64,000 bases of DNA from Penicillium oxalicum (GCF_001723175.1 NC_064653.1:434001-498000); one strand, 5' to 3'. Positions 36,842-47,199 are shown, numbered from the stretch's first letter. The notes: a model not told the origin generated them from the sequence alone. Numbers and translations: made by a program.

Positions 36842-37499
36842 TGCTCTCTCTCTCTTTCTCTCTCTAGATTGGGAGTGAGGTATACTGGCTATGTGTATGC
36901 CGACCTTTATCGCACGGGATACTACGGCGTCGAGTGCAATCTGACAGCCGAGTCGACTTGGATCCATGTTGTGGTCCCTTTCAATTATAGCTACTGAATA
37001 ATTCACCCTGATGAATTGAAAGTCACCCAGAAAGGCTGGGGACTTGTGGCTTCATCCGAGCTCTAAATCTGTAGGAGAAAAGTGCCGTCTGATTAGACGG
37101 ACCCCCCTGGTGTCTGAGAGGCAGCGACATAATCCCAAGTGTGCGTTTTGCTGGTGTAAGAGAAAAGAAAATTGGACCAGAAAAAGGCATCATGCAATTT
37201 CACAAGTTACAAGAATGAATTTCTGGGTATTTTCCCTACTCTCCATTTCAAAAGTCCTCACCGGGATCTCACGATCTCACGATCTCACACTCTCCGCTAG
37301 TGCCGCCTCGTAGTGGCCGATCACGGCAATCACCTCATCCAGATGCGGGGTCAAGAGGATCTCGAGTTGGAGAACAGTCTTACCTCTGAAGTATTCCTCC
37401 CCCCATACCACTTAGGCTAACATTCAAATTGACTCGGACCTATGCTATAAACAAAGCCCTGACAACCGTCTGCTATTGCAAATCCCACGCAACTTGACA
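36842..37499. other. Intergenic region
   Basis: It holds a CT-rich tract directly after the stop codon and an 8-bp tandem repeat at 37265-37288. No gene was seen. It must contain the promoter of the glyoxalase-like gene. Confidence 0.5.
37265..37288. repeat. (GATCTCAC)3 tandem repeat
   Basis: Three perfect copies of an 8-bp unit, about 210 bp upstream of the next start codon. Confidence 0.85.
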
Positions 37500-38303
37500 A
37501 TGTCTGACAATTCAAACAAGTCCTTCACTTCACTTCCTATTCTGGACCACTTTGTCATCCTGGTCTCCCACCACGATCTCCTCCAGATTTCACAGCGCGT
37601 AGACGGTCACTTCACCCTTGCGCTTGGCGGAAACCACGCCGACGGTCTCACAACCAACAAATTAATTCTCCTGCAAGATGGAACCTACCTGGAACTCATC
37701 GCTTTCTTTGACGATGCAGATCCCGAGAAGCGTCGGAACCATCGCTGGGGGAACGAGACAGAGGGCACGATCATTGACTGGGCGCTGACCTTGCCATCGG
37801 AGAGTGACTTTGAAACCATACAGAAGAGATTCCAGTCAGCCAAGCTCGATGCGTCCTATACAGATCCTATCCCCGGAGGTCGCACCAAGCCCGATGGAAC
37901 GGTCTTGGAGTGGGCCGTTTGTACGCCAAGGGATAACGAGGACCAGCCCATTACCCCTGGACAAATGCCGTTCTGGTGTCTTGATCGCACGCCGCGAGAT
38001 AGACGAGTGCCTTATCGGGTGGAGCCTCATCTAAGTGAACATCCCAGTGGTGTCAGGGGAGTGAGCTCCGTCCAGGTGCAGATGTCTCAACAGGACTTGC
38101 GCAACATGGAACGGGTTTACAATGTGATCTTTGATGGGCCAGCAAGGTACCAGGTTCCATCCGGCTCGACATGTGCTGAGCATGAGGTCTCTCTTTCTCA
38201 AGGCGAAAAGTCAATCAATCTCGTTTTGTATGGATCTCAGCCGGGAAAAGTCGAACTGCTGCCAGGTCTCTCCTTGGAAATCAAAGCTGTGGCAAACAAG
38301 TGA
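37500..38303 (+). CDS. Glyoxalase-like domain protein
   Basis: A single exon encodes 267 residues. The start is the ATG of MSDNSNKSF. The sequence LDHFVILVSHHDL near the N-terminus, the glycine-rich LGGNHADGLTTNKLILL, YLELIAFF, and the central WALTLPSESDF...PFWCLDRTPRDRRVPY follow the pattern of the fungal and bacterial glyoxalase-like (Glyoxalase_3) family of the vicinal-oxygen-chelate superfamily. His18 (in LDHF) and Glu in YLEL are the likely metal-site equivalents. A second half with weaker similarity follows from about residue 185. Such proteins are usually cytosolic and of unknown substrate, and no specific reaction can be named. Confidence 0.85.
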   Translation: MSDNSNKSFTSLPILDHFVILVSHHDLLQISQRVDGHFTLALGGNHADGLTTNKLILLQDGTYLELIAFFDDADPEKRRNHRWGNETEGTIIDWALTLPSESDFETIQKRFQSAKLDASYTDPIPGGRTKPDGTVLEWAVCTPRDNEDQPITPGQMPFWCLDRTPRDRRVPYRVEPHLSEHPSGVRGVSSVQVQMSQQDLRNMERVYNVIFDGPARYQVPSGSTCAEHEVSLSQGEKSINLVLYGSQPGKVELLPGLSLEIKAVANK

Positions 38304-38492
38304 GCTCTGGCTAGAATAGCTAGTTGATTGATCGGCGACCTCTATTCATGAAATATCAGTGAAATACTGCTAGTGTACCAGGCGTTTCGCTTTCTTTTGT
38401 TTCTTTTCTTTTCTCTCTTTTCTTTTTTTTTGGCATTCTACCTTTCCAGTATTATTGCCATTGCAAGGAAACCAGTCAACTAAAACGACAAA

Positions 38493-39035
38493 TCAAACCC
38501 CATCCGCACAGCGACAGCATCGACAACCCATCGACTCCATCAAGGACGAAGAAATCTCCCTCACAAACCAATTCCTATGAACCTTCCACCAAAACTTATG
38601 CTCCTCTGCCGCAAAAGCATCTAACCCATCCGCACACGGATCCGGCAGTGAAGTCCGCATACACAAATATCGACTCCTCCCAACATGAACCGATATCGCC
38701 ACCAACATATCCGCAATATCCCACTCAGTAGCCAGTCGTCTCCGGAGAATATCAGCCACCCATTCCATCACATCACACAATCGCTCAACCTTGTGGCAGA
38801 TATAGCGTTGGACATCAAAATCGGATTTGAGGTTCAATTGTGCAATATCCTGCAACTGGCCCGTCCGCCAACCTTTGGAAAAATCGTCGAGTTTTGAAGC
38901 AATGTTCATATGAATTTGCTCTCCTCTGCGCAGGTCCTGCGACCATCTGAAAATGTCTCTGTATAAGGCATGTCGGTTGCCTTCGAAGACTCCGGCGTTG
39001 TACGCTTCTTGAACTGCGTTGGATTTAGAAGTCAT
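38493..39035 (-). CDS. Unknown protein, member 1 of a tandem family
   Basis: A single exon encodes 180 residues starting MTSKSNAVQEAYNAG. It is predicted to be mostly helical, with no signal peptide or membrane segment. Residues 109-142 (DML...VHVGRSR...PDPCADGLDAFA) match the C-terminal motif of the two minus-strand genes upstream, at 39712-40359 and 40920-41732. The protein ends in a short cysteine cluster (CRCCRC at 171-176). Here the motif reads GRSR rather than GRLR. I do not recognise the family. Spacing and orientation suggest local gene duplication followed by strong divergence. Confidence 0.6.
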   Translation of the reverse strand: MTSKSNAVQEAYNAGVFEGNRHALYRDIFRWSQDLRRGEQIHMNIASKLDDFSKGWRTGQLQDIAQLNLKSDFDVQRYICHKVERLCDVMEWVADILRRRLATEWDIADMLVAISVHVGRSRYLCMRTSLPDPCADGLDAFAAEEHKFWWKVHRNWFVREISSSLMESMGCRCCRCADGV

Positions 39036-39711
39036 GATGTGTTTTGGGCTAATTGGATCACGAGGGATGTCGGTCTGTGGCTTGGGGTTTGCTCGATTTT
39101 GCTCGATTTTTCTTTTTATTCCAAATATAAGCGGGGGGAACGGGGAGAATTCGTAGTGCGATCGAAACGACCACAGATGGGGCTTAACATGCTAATTATT
39201 AGGATGAGATTACCTTCTGAGGAGAGATGTTTCTATTCATTCATTTTCTGGTCTTTCCCGGGGCTGCTTTGTGTGCGAGACAAAGGGACTAACTCTCTTG
39301 CTTTTTTTCCTCTAGGGATTCTATCATTTATACGGTCCTAAAAAAAGCTGCTAATAGCAGCGTGGGATAGATGAGGTCTAGGGCTTAATCATTCATTGAC
39401 AGGATCTTATGCAGCAGCCTCTCCACTTGAAAGTGCTGATCGATGATACCTTGAGTGGCAGGGCTAGACTCTGACAGAACAACCCAATAACCAATCCAGA
39501 ATCGATGCCCTGTCTTTTCGATCATGATATTGTCATCATAGGCTTCTAGTTTCGGCCAAGCAGAAAAGACCCATGGATATCCATCTCAACAAAGCCACTG
39601 TATTCGAATAAAATCCATAGAGATTCGTCCCTGACACGATGGAAACTTGAAAAAAAAGCACCTCCCACCATCAAAAGAAACACCCTGGCAATATGACACC
39701 TTGTCTGGAAA
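39036..39711. other. Spacer between tandem-family members 1 and 2
   Basis: No gene is seen. It should hold the 5' leader of member 1 and the 3' end of member 2. Confidence 0.4.
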
Positions 39712-40359
39712 TCAAACATTCATCCCCAATTGAAGCTCCGTCCACGCAGAACAATGCCAATGATTCACATTCCCCCGCCACTTCGGACTGAGCTCTGCCG
39801 CCATTCGGTCCATACCCGCCGCATACGCATCATCCAGTAAATCCTCGTCAAGACATCTCAATCGCCCAAACTGAACAGCGTACATCTTGAGCATATCAGA
39901 TAACTGCGCTGTATCTGGATTAGCCGTCAGAAACCGGACCATTTCTAGCATTTTCTTTGAAAGAAACACATACTTGGCTCTTTCGCGCTGGACACGGTCC
40001 AGAGGAGGCGCATTTTGGTTAGATGTCAAGTTGGGGGCTCTGGTAGAATCCAGGTGGTGGTGCTGGTTTGGCATGTCGGCTGCATGATCTAGATAAATGG
40101 CTAGATCGGACAGTTTGGCGAGAATTTCATAATATCCTTGTGTAGATTGTGTCTTGGCTCTGTGGGCGATCAGTTTGGACCAGTAAATTAGGAGATCGAC
40201 GTGGTACTTTCGAATTCTGGTAAAGGATTCAAAGGTCTCTAATTGGCCTAGTATTCCCATGCATTCGACGATGTCTTTGTTCATATTGAACTTTGTGGTG
40301 CAGATATGGATGAGATGAAGAGGGGCTTGGTAGATCAGGCTGGATGATGTTGAGACCAA
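39712..40359 (-). CDS. Unknown protein, member 2 of a tandem family
   Basis: A single exon encodes 215 residues. The true start may be the first ATG (40359) or the internal Met at residue 26 (KFNMNKDIVECMG), since residues 1-25 look unlike the rest. A helical body contains a low-complexity His/Asn linker near residues 97-120. The C-terminal motif DMLKMYAVQFGRLR...DDAYAAGMDRMA spans 155-187, followed by two tryptophans (W194, W201) also seen in member 3. There is no membrane segment and no known domain. Function unknown. Confidence 0.6.
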   Translation of the reverse strand: MVSTSSSLIYQAPLHLIHICTTKFNMNKDIVECMGILGQLETFESFTRIRKYHVDLLIYWSKLIAHRAKTQSTQGYYEILAKLSDLAIYLDHAADMPNQHHHLDSTRAPNLTSNQNAPPLDRVQRERAKYVFLSKKMLEMVRFLTANPDTAQLSDMLKMYAVQFGRLRCLDEDLLDDAYAAGMDRMAAELSPKWRGNVNHWHCSAWTELQLGMNV

Positions 40360-40919
40360 GTGAGTTTGTGAATTGAGGTGGGAGCTTGTGTTGATTCAAA
40401 GTATATCGTGTGTCCGAGGGAGATGTCGAGGATATTTCAATGCTCGAGGTATCTTACGAAGAGGAGGCAAAACATTCGAGAAAGGTGGGATGCTGTGATT
40501 TTGCTTGAAAGACTGAAACAAAGGGTGTGAGACAATGAAGAGTCTTTTGTTTATTGATGTGACCACCACCAGACGGGACAAAGCACAACCATAGGATTAC
40601 AGGGGGGGGCCATTTTGAAGAAAAAGTGTCTTGGATTTTGAACAGGCTAAGAGTGTTTATTGTGCTTTATTTGGAATCCACATAAGAATCGGATTATGTA
40701 TGAAAAAGTCTTTGTTAATTGTGAAAGAACATGCGCACAAAGGCTTTGTTCGCAGATCTCGAATGTCTACTAGCGATTCAGAGACCCGAGGGCTCATTAA
40801 TGAATGAACCTTTTTCTACGCGCAGGTGTCAACTGTCTGTTTTAGTACATGCTCCTCACCAGCCATGGGGGCTAAGGATATTAGAGGGTCCAAGAAATGC
40901 CAGAGCAGATTGATCGAAT
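40360..40919. other. Spacer between tandem-family members 2 and 3
   Basis: No further copy of the family motif was found in the frames here. A short G run lies near 40601-40607. Confidence 0.4.
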
Positions 40920-41732
40920 CTAATTCTGGGTAATCTCCCCATCAGGGACTGAAACTGTCTCCAATGATTGAACCATCTGATCACATCCACTCCAAGGTCG
41001 CATTCCCATGCTCAAACCTCCTTCCGTAAAAATCGATCCAGCTATGAGTGGTAAATATGGCATCACAAACACAGGATTGTCAGAAGCCTTCGGAGCAAGA
41101 GGCGTGCAAGCAATACATCCACATTTCAAGTCTCGTTGCAATCGACTCCAGATCCTCCACAGCTCCGGATTCGATGACCACTGCCGATCTTTACTCGTCG
41201 CAATCTCATCCATCTCATCCGCAAACCTATCGACAATAATCAATCCCACCAAGGCTTCGCGCAATCGACCAACCTGAACCACGAGCATTTCCAACATTGC
41301 AACCATTTTCATTTTCTCCTCCTTGACAAACCCGTAGCATTTCAATCTGTCGTCAATCTCGAGTAGAACGCTTTGAATTGACTTCCATGTCCGGAGATAA
41401 CACTCGTGGAGCTCATTATTTTCCCAAATCTCTTTGGCTTCCATGTGAATATCGGGGTCAGGAAAGACATCGCGAATGACCGGGACGTGAAGCTCCTGAA
41501 CCTCGGACGGGGCATCTCGTTGGAAGTTGAGTTGGGTTTTGCCAAAGGCGATACTTTGGATGTTTCGCCTCAGAGTGCCGGGATCGACAGTCTCGTGGAG
41601 GAGATTGTACCGGCATTCTCGAAGTCGGTACAGAGTTTTCCGTCGGTCTTGAGCATACCTGAGCGCACAGCGATGGATGCTACGTGCCTCTTCGGGGTCC
41701 AGTGGCTTTTTGATAACCATACCGTCGTGCAT
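40920..41732 (-). CDS. Unknown protein, member 3 (longest) of a tandem family
   Basis: A single exon encodes 270 residues starting MHDGMVIKKPLDPEEARS. A charged, helical N-terminal half with many Arg (ALRYAQDRRKTLYRLREC) leads to the shared motif at 146-178, AMLEMLVVQVGRLR...DRFADEMDEIA, then a W-rich segment (RQWSSNPELWRIWSRL). After a cysteine-containing joint (CGCIACT, about 204-210) comes a 60-residue tail absent from the other members, with a mildly hydrophobic stretch (VFVMPYLPLIAGSIF). No known domain, signal peptide or catalytic motif is visible. A short 5' exon upstream cannot be excluded. Confidence 0.65.
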   Translation of the reverse strand: MHDGMVIKKPLDPEEARSIHRCALRYAQDRRKTLYRLRECRYNLLHETVDPGTLRRNIQSIAFGKTQLNFQRDAPSEVQELHVPVIRDVFPDPDIHMEAKEIWENNELHECYLRTWKSIQSVLLEIDDRLKCYGFVKEEKMKMVAMLEMLVVQVGRLREALVGLIIVDRFADEMDEIATSKDRQWSSNPELWRIWSRLQRDLKCGCIACTPLAPKASDNPVFVMPYLPLIAGSIFTEGGLSMGMRPWSGCDQMVQSLETVSVPDGEITQN

Positions 41733-42251
41733 GTAATTCTGGACGAATGTAAATTCTGGGTCTGATTAACTTTCGGTGATATCTGCTTGCGTTGGGGCTT
41801 GTATAAGAAGCATCACGGACTCTGGAGGCCGAGTGATTCGCCCTTAAGTATTGAGAGTCTTGAAGAAGCTGGAGCTGCATGATAAGACACATCTAGTCTC
41901 ATCCAAAGACCTTGAGCTAGCGGAGCTTTGGAGTCAAACAAGTTTCTTTGATGCTCCTGAGAAAAAGGATGGACAAGCAAAAGGCATCCTGTCATTTACA
42001 AATAAATCAGTGAGGGTTTTTAGGGGCTTCTAAAGCAATTGCAACTAGTTCTAGAGGATGTGCGGGATGTCATTTTTGGCCTCTATGTGCCATGTGCTCA
42101 AGAAAGTCCACGTCGTCGGGGTAATCATGCATTCATTCTCAGACCAATAGAGCCAGTTGAGATGAGAAAACTTCGCTGATATGGATTGTGTAGGCTAATT
42201 AGTAAATGTTGATTCAACTCCCAGCGCCTGCCCGTGGTGGTACTGCAGTCA
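41733..42251. other. Intergenic region
   Basis: Nothing is supportable here. It should contain the member 3 leader and the 3' UTR of the mitochondrial-protein gene. Confidence 0.4.
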
Positions 42252-43082
42252 CTACGAGGAGTCGGACTTCTTGCCGTCCGCATCGTCGTTCTTCTTGTCG
42301 GCCTCGTCACCCTTGGATTCTTCGTCAGAGTCCTTCTGGTCAGACGATTTCTCGTCTGCGGACTTTGATTCTTTATCGCCAGATGACTCCTGCAAGGAAA
42401 AGAATAGGGTGATTAGCAAGGTTTGATAGAACAGGGAGACCGCTGACACCTACCTTGTCACCATCTGCCTTTTCAGATTGCTTTCCCTCTGATTTCTCAG
42501 GTTCAGTGCCCTTGTCCGACTTCTCTTCATCTCCCTTCTTGCCTTCCTTACTCTTCTTTACCTCACTATCGTCTTCACTGCCCTTGGCATCTTCTTCTTC
42601 CTTCTTCTCAGCCTTGGGCGCTTCTGACTCCTCTGCTTTCTCAGCAGGCTTATCCACCTCCTTCTTCTCCTCCGACTTCTGCTCAGCATCCTTTGTGTCG
42701 TTGGACTCATCGTGGTCCTCTGTCTTGCCATCGGCGTGATCAGTACCGTGAGAATCTCCATGATCGTCTCCATGGCCCTTCTTCTCGGATCCCGACGGTA
42801 ACAAATACCAGACCATTGGGACGGTGAATCCGACTGATCCGATGAGCCTGGAAGTAGGAAGCAGCATTGAGATTAGTGGATGCCTCAATTGCAGCGTCAG
42901 ATGATCGAATGGGATGATTACCAAGGTAGATCGCTCTTGCGGTGCTCATCATGCTCATTTCCGTGGCCGCTGGCGTAGAACCGCCGGCTCACCAACTGAG
43001 CTGTTCGCCGGGCGAGCGGAGCAGCATAGAAGGATTGAGCGGCGATCAATGGCCGCAAGGCCGAGCGACGAGCAAAAGACAT
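42252..43082 (-). CDS. Probable mitochondrial protein with highly charged tail
   Basis: Exons (complement) are 42252-42389, 42454-42847 and 42922-43082, giving 230 residues. The start ATG at 43082 opens MSFARRSALRPLIAAQSFYA, an Arg-rich, acid-free amphipathic leader typical of a mitochondrial presequence, with a plausible RRFYAS cleavage zone near residue 35. One membrane segment follows at about 55-70 (LIGSVGFTVPMVWYLLP). The remaining 160 residues are Lys/Glu/Asp/Ser-rich with a His/Asp-rich beginning (HGDDHGDSHGTDHADG). Inference: anchored in the inner membrane, with the tail in one aqueous compartment. I do not recognise a named family. It is divergent from candA-N. Confidence 0.8.
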
Positions 43083-44098
43083 TATACAATGATTTGGAAC
43101 AGGGGCACTGGGAAACCAAAGGGAGATGTTGGCTGGGTTATGAGAAGAAGAGGAGGAGGAGGAGGAAGAGTCAAAGCACAGTGGAAGGCCTAGGCCACAC
43201 GAGCTCGGGGGTGTCAGTCAGCCTCTTAAATGGCACGACGCCCTAGTGGCTTCCCATTTATCCCCAGCCATTTCTTCGATATTATTATTGCCTCTTGGCA
43301 AAATGCAAGGCTCACTAGTTACACCACACAGTTCAATTAACCCCTTTTAGCAGCACATTAGTACAAGGTACTTCACTTCACACTTCATGACTGGTGCAGA
43401 CTGTGTACCACGTAGCTTCCCCAGCCTCTTTCCGGCTGCTGGTCCGTGCGGGATTGCGGGAGAAAACAAATGACGTCATGTTTATAGAAGAAATCGCGTG
43501 ATCCACCACCCCCTCGGGTGTTTGTGTATACTTCAAGATGAAGTAAAATCCTTCTGCATGATGAAAAATCCGAAGCACTTCCTCTGACTTGGTTCAATCT
43601 GAAAGACTATCTACCTGCTTGCTCCCAATTGTCTCTGTGTATCTAGGATGGTTGAGATTGCCCATTGCTGACTTTGATCAGGATGATCTTGGCCCAGTGA
43701 GCGAAAAAAAATACAGCATACACAGGATGTGCAAAGTAACACATGCAAGAAATTACACAAGCTGGTAAACTAGTACTAGAATGAAAACAATGTCCTCATA
43801 ACGCGATTATGCTACCGATCAATATTGAGAGGGACACATCTGTCTATTCTTATCGATCTGCTCTCTGATGCACATATTCATGCCTGAGGCACATGATCTT
43901 CGCTCAATCTAAACTATCCTGTCATGCCTGACAATTAAGGCCAAATACACCCCCACATTTCCCGCTGCTATCAGCGAGCCTTTGACTGCTCCGCCGATAG
44001 CTTCCTGCTCACGCCCACCTTTTCACACTCACTCTCTCTTCCTCAGTCCTTCCCTCTTGTTCTTCCGAAAACCCTTGCCCTAGCGGTACTTCACAACC
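43083..44098. promoter_or_regulatory. Divergent intergenic region, mitochondrial protein / candA-N
   Basis: About 1 kb separates the two divergent start codons and must hold both promoters. No specific site could be named, and the small frames inside show no domain. Confidence 0.45.
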
Positions 44099-45080
44099 AT
44101 GGCAGACCGTCAAATGACTCAGCAGACGATTCTTGGTCACCTAACCAAGCTCAACGATCCCGATGCCGATTTGCGATACATGTCCCTCAATGACCTCTAC
44201 ACGATTCTCACAAGCCCAAGCTCCACTTTTCTGTCCAGCGATCACCGCTCCTCCACCAAGCTTGTGGAGGGGCTTCTGAAGGCCTTGGATGACCAGCATG
44301 GAGATGTCCAAAACCAGGCATTGAAATGGTACGTAGATCAGTGCGTCCCTTGTGGAAGAGGCATGGTAGGCTAATCATGGACATTCGACCCGTAGTCTTG
44401 GCCCGCTGGCTCTTCGACTTCCCTTTGAATCGCTCGTACCTCTTCTTGAGAGTCTGAGCGAACTCACTGCCTCTCAAACCATTGATACCTCAGTGCCCAA
44501 TACCGCCATCCGTACGATTGTCGACACTCTGCCTCGCCCTCAAGCTGGCCAGCCAGCTACACAAAATGCCGTCACAGCGTACCAGGCTGTGTCCAAGGTG
44601 CTGATTCCACGGCTCATTGGGTCCAACCACTCGTCATCGGGAAGACGAGGATCCGTGGTGCAAGGGATGCTGGAGAAGGATCCCTCCAAAGGATTCAGTA
44701 GTGATGCAATTGATGTCCTGATCAAGGTAGTGACGTGTTTTGGACCTCTGCTCTCCGAGCATGAGCTTGCGGCGCTACAGGAGCCCGTGATGGCCATCAT
44801 TAACAACGAGACCGCGGGAACTGTAGTGACCAAGCGTGCACTGGCGGCAATGTCCGCTCTGGTACTCTACTTCTCCGACAACCAGCTCAATACCTTTGTC
44901 AAGCGATTGACAGAGACGTTATCCTCCCCCAACCTTTCCACAGTGCACCGCCGACACTTGATCGCGGCGATTGGCGTGATTGCTCGCAGTGCTCCGGCGA
45001 AGATTGGACCTCATCTGGATCAACTTGCCCCCTTCGTCTTTTCTGCGTTAGGGGACGACAACCTTGGACAAGCAAACTGA
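44099..45080 (+). CDS. candA-N: CAND1 N-terminal protein (CandA-N)
   Basis: Exons are 44099-44328 and 44396-45080, giving 304 residues. The splice junction restores KCLGPLA, a conserved CAND1 motif. HEAT-like helices run throughout: QQTILGHLTKLNDPDADLRYMSLNDLY at the start, later AIDVLIKVVTCFGPLL and KRALAAMSALVLYFSD. Full CAND1 is about 1200 residues, but here a stop follows GDDNLGQAN and no further CAND1 sequence is found downstream. Established knowledge: CAND1 exchanges substrate receptors on cullin-RING ubiquitin ligases, and in Aspergillus nidulans it is encoded as two separate genes, candA-N and candA-C, whose products act together. This gene fits candA-N. The partner gene is not in the window. 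Confidence 0.9.
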
Positions 45081-45741
45081 GAGGATTTTCACCGAACGCC
45101 TGTCCTCTGCGGGCCAGTCATCTTAGTGACCTCGGGAATTCCTGTGTCATGATTCCACAAAAAGAAATTGCCTTGTTGCGCAGAAACTGCCACGGTCAAA
45201 TTTTGGTAAAGCTTACACGTGAAGTCTCGGCATGGGCATGTCGTTTCACTATGCTTGCGTCCAAAAAGACCAAGAGTCTGATGGAGGTCGGGTAAGCAAT
45301 CAAGGTTCGAGACCCATTATCAATATTCCCAACGATACCCATACCCAAATTGCCGTGTGCTCTCCAATGTTTTGTGGCTTTTATGAGCGACTTAGTGACC
45401 CGCCATGCATTTCCACCACCTCGTGTCGAAACAGTAAGCATGACAGAGGCGTACCTTCTTCGTCAGAAAGTGCTAGAGCTAGCTTGGAGAAATCAGATAC
45501 ACAACAATACAAACAATATTCGTTTGCAGCCGTCCAGTGCGACTTCTTCCCCCAATCTGCGGCGCACTTTCCCAATGTCTTTCGCTTCCTCGCATTGCCC
45601 TTCTCGCCCGCTCGCCAAATCTTTCTGTTTACAATTTACAACCATCCATCATCCGTTCACCACTCATCCATCCTCGTCTATTTCCACCCCAGTTACTATA
45701 CCTTTTAGTTTCGTTTTTCTCTCTGTCTATCTCGGATCGCA
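45081..45741. other. Intergenic region candA-N / chitin deacetylase
   Basis: The region shows no continuation of CAND1 in any frame. The right part is pyrimidine-rich, as in a fungal 5' leader. No RNA gene was seen. Confidence 0.5.
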
Positions 45742-47199
45742 ATGCATTGGCGTGGGTTTCTGGCCTTGTTCGGGGTCTCCGTGGGCCTTGCTCATGGATT
45801 CTTGCATCCTCCCCATCGGTACATCACAGCCAACGACACAAAGGAGGCCTTGAGCCATATCGAAAGCCCTCATCTACATTACAGGCTTGCTTCTTCCAAG
45901 CTTGAGTACCAGTGCGGTCCTGACTACGGATCTTGCCCCAGCGGTACATGCTGCTCGAGTGCAGGTAGGTCATCATTTCCTCGAGAACTCAAATCAGGAT
46001 CTCACCGTCGATTTGGGACAGGCTTCTGTGGGACAACTGTTGCTCATTGCCGGTCTCCTGACTGCATGATTGACTACGGACGATGTGATGCTCACAAGTC
46101 TCCGACGGGACCGCCAACCAAGGATGTCCTCCGCCCTCATCTCGGGCGTGTGCCATACAGCCCACAGGAGATTCGTTCTTGCACTGTGCCGGGGACTATC
46201 GCGCTCACGTTTGATGACGGCCCCGGCCGTTACACTGGCGATCTCTTGGATCTTCTTGATCGATACGACGCACGGGCAACATTCTTTGTCACCGGCATCA
46301 ATAACGGCAAAGGTCAAATTGACGATCCGAATCTGCCCTGGGCCGAAATGATCGAGAGGATGGTCGTTGACGGCCACCAGGTTGCCAGTCACACGTGGTC
46401 GCATGAAGATCTCAGCAAGGTCACTTCGGAGCAACGTGCTGATCAGCTGCTGAAGAATGAGGGGGCTATTCGAAACATCATTGGAAGCTTTCCCACCTAT
46501 ATGCGTCCACCATACTCGAGCTGTCTTCCTGATTCGGGTTGTGGGCAGGACCTTGACGATCTGGGATACCACATCGTCCTCTACGACATCGACACAGAAG
46601 ATTACAAGAATGACAGCCCAGAACTCATTGAGTTGTCCAAGGGCATTTTCGATCGCGCCTTGAAGAGCGGAAACCCCGAACATACTTCTTGGCTGGTCAT
46701 CGGCCACGACATCCATGAACAGACTGTCCACAACCTGACCGAGCACATGCTCAAGACCAGTATAGATCTTGGATACCGCCCGGTCACAGTCGGTGAGTGT
46801 CTGCGGGATCCGCGCGACAATTGGTATCGCGCCGATAGTCGCTGGGCAGGAAACAAGACCAAAAAGGAGCATCCGTACCGGGGGCCGAAAAATTCTACCA
46901 CTCCTCAGGTATCTTTGGACGGCACTTGTGGAGCGAACTCTACTTGTTTTGGCTCTCGCTTTGGACTCTGCTGTGGCAGCAACAATGTCTGCGGAAACAC
47001 CACCTCCCATTGCGGCTACGGCTGCAACAAAAAGGCCGGGTATTGCTCCGTCGGTGTTCCGTCGAATGGGGATGCTCTAGCCTCTAGCTCTCCTGAAGCC
47101 AAAAGCGTTCGATCAGAGGCAGATTCCAGCCCCCGGGTCATGGGGAGTGCGGCTGTCACCTCATTTGCATTGGCTTTGGTCGTTGCGATGTGGATGTAA
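45742..47199 (+). CDS. Secreted chitin/polysaccharide deacetylase with two CBM18 modules
   Basis: Exons are 45742-45964 and 46022-47199, giving 466 residues. The 57-nt intron is stop-free and a multiple of three. Removing it joins CCSSA to GFCG and completes a CBM18 chitin-binding module (about 57-88, six or more Cys). A signal peptide covers about residues 1-19. The NodB deacetylase domain has TFDDGPG (Asp139-Asp140), HTWSH (His198, His202), RPPYS and a late LVIGHDIHEQT. A second CBM18 (about 372-414) follows. The Ser-rich tail ends in a hydrophobic segment suited to a GPI anchor. Role from family: removes acetyl groups from chitin in the cell wall, giving chitosan. Confidence 0.92.
   Translation: MHWRGFLALFGVSVGLAHGFLHPPHRYITANDTKEALSHIESPHLHYRLASSKLEYQCGPDYGSCPSGTCCSSAGRSSFPRELKSGSHRRFGTGFCGTTVAHCRSPDCMIDYGRCDAHKSPTGPPTKDVLRPHLGRVPYSPQEIRSCTVPGTIALTFDDGPGRYTGDLLDLLDRYDARATFFVTGINNGKGQIDDPNLPWAEMIERMVVDGHQVASHTWSHEDLSKVTSEQRADQLLKNEGAIRNIIGSFPTYMRPPYSSCLPDSGCGQDLDDLGYHIVLYDIDTEDYKNDSPELIELSKGIFDRALKSGNPEHTSWLVIGHDIHEQTVHNLTEHMLKTSIDLGYRPVTVGECLRDPRDNWYRADSRWAGNKTKKEHPYRGPKNSTTPQVSLDGTCGANSTCFGSRFGLCCGSNNVCGNTTSHCGYGCNKKAGYCSVGVPSNGDALASSSPEAKSVRSEADSSPRVMGSAAVTSFALALVVAMWM

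Noticed and set aside
45232..45708. Plus-strand ORF after candA-N, considered as the missing CAND1 C-terminal part
   Set aside because: No HEAT-repeat or CAND1-like sequence. It overlaps the pyrimidine-rich leader of the deacetylase.
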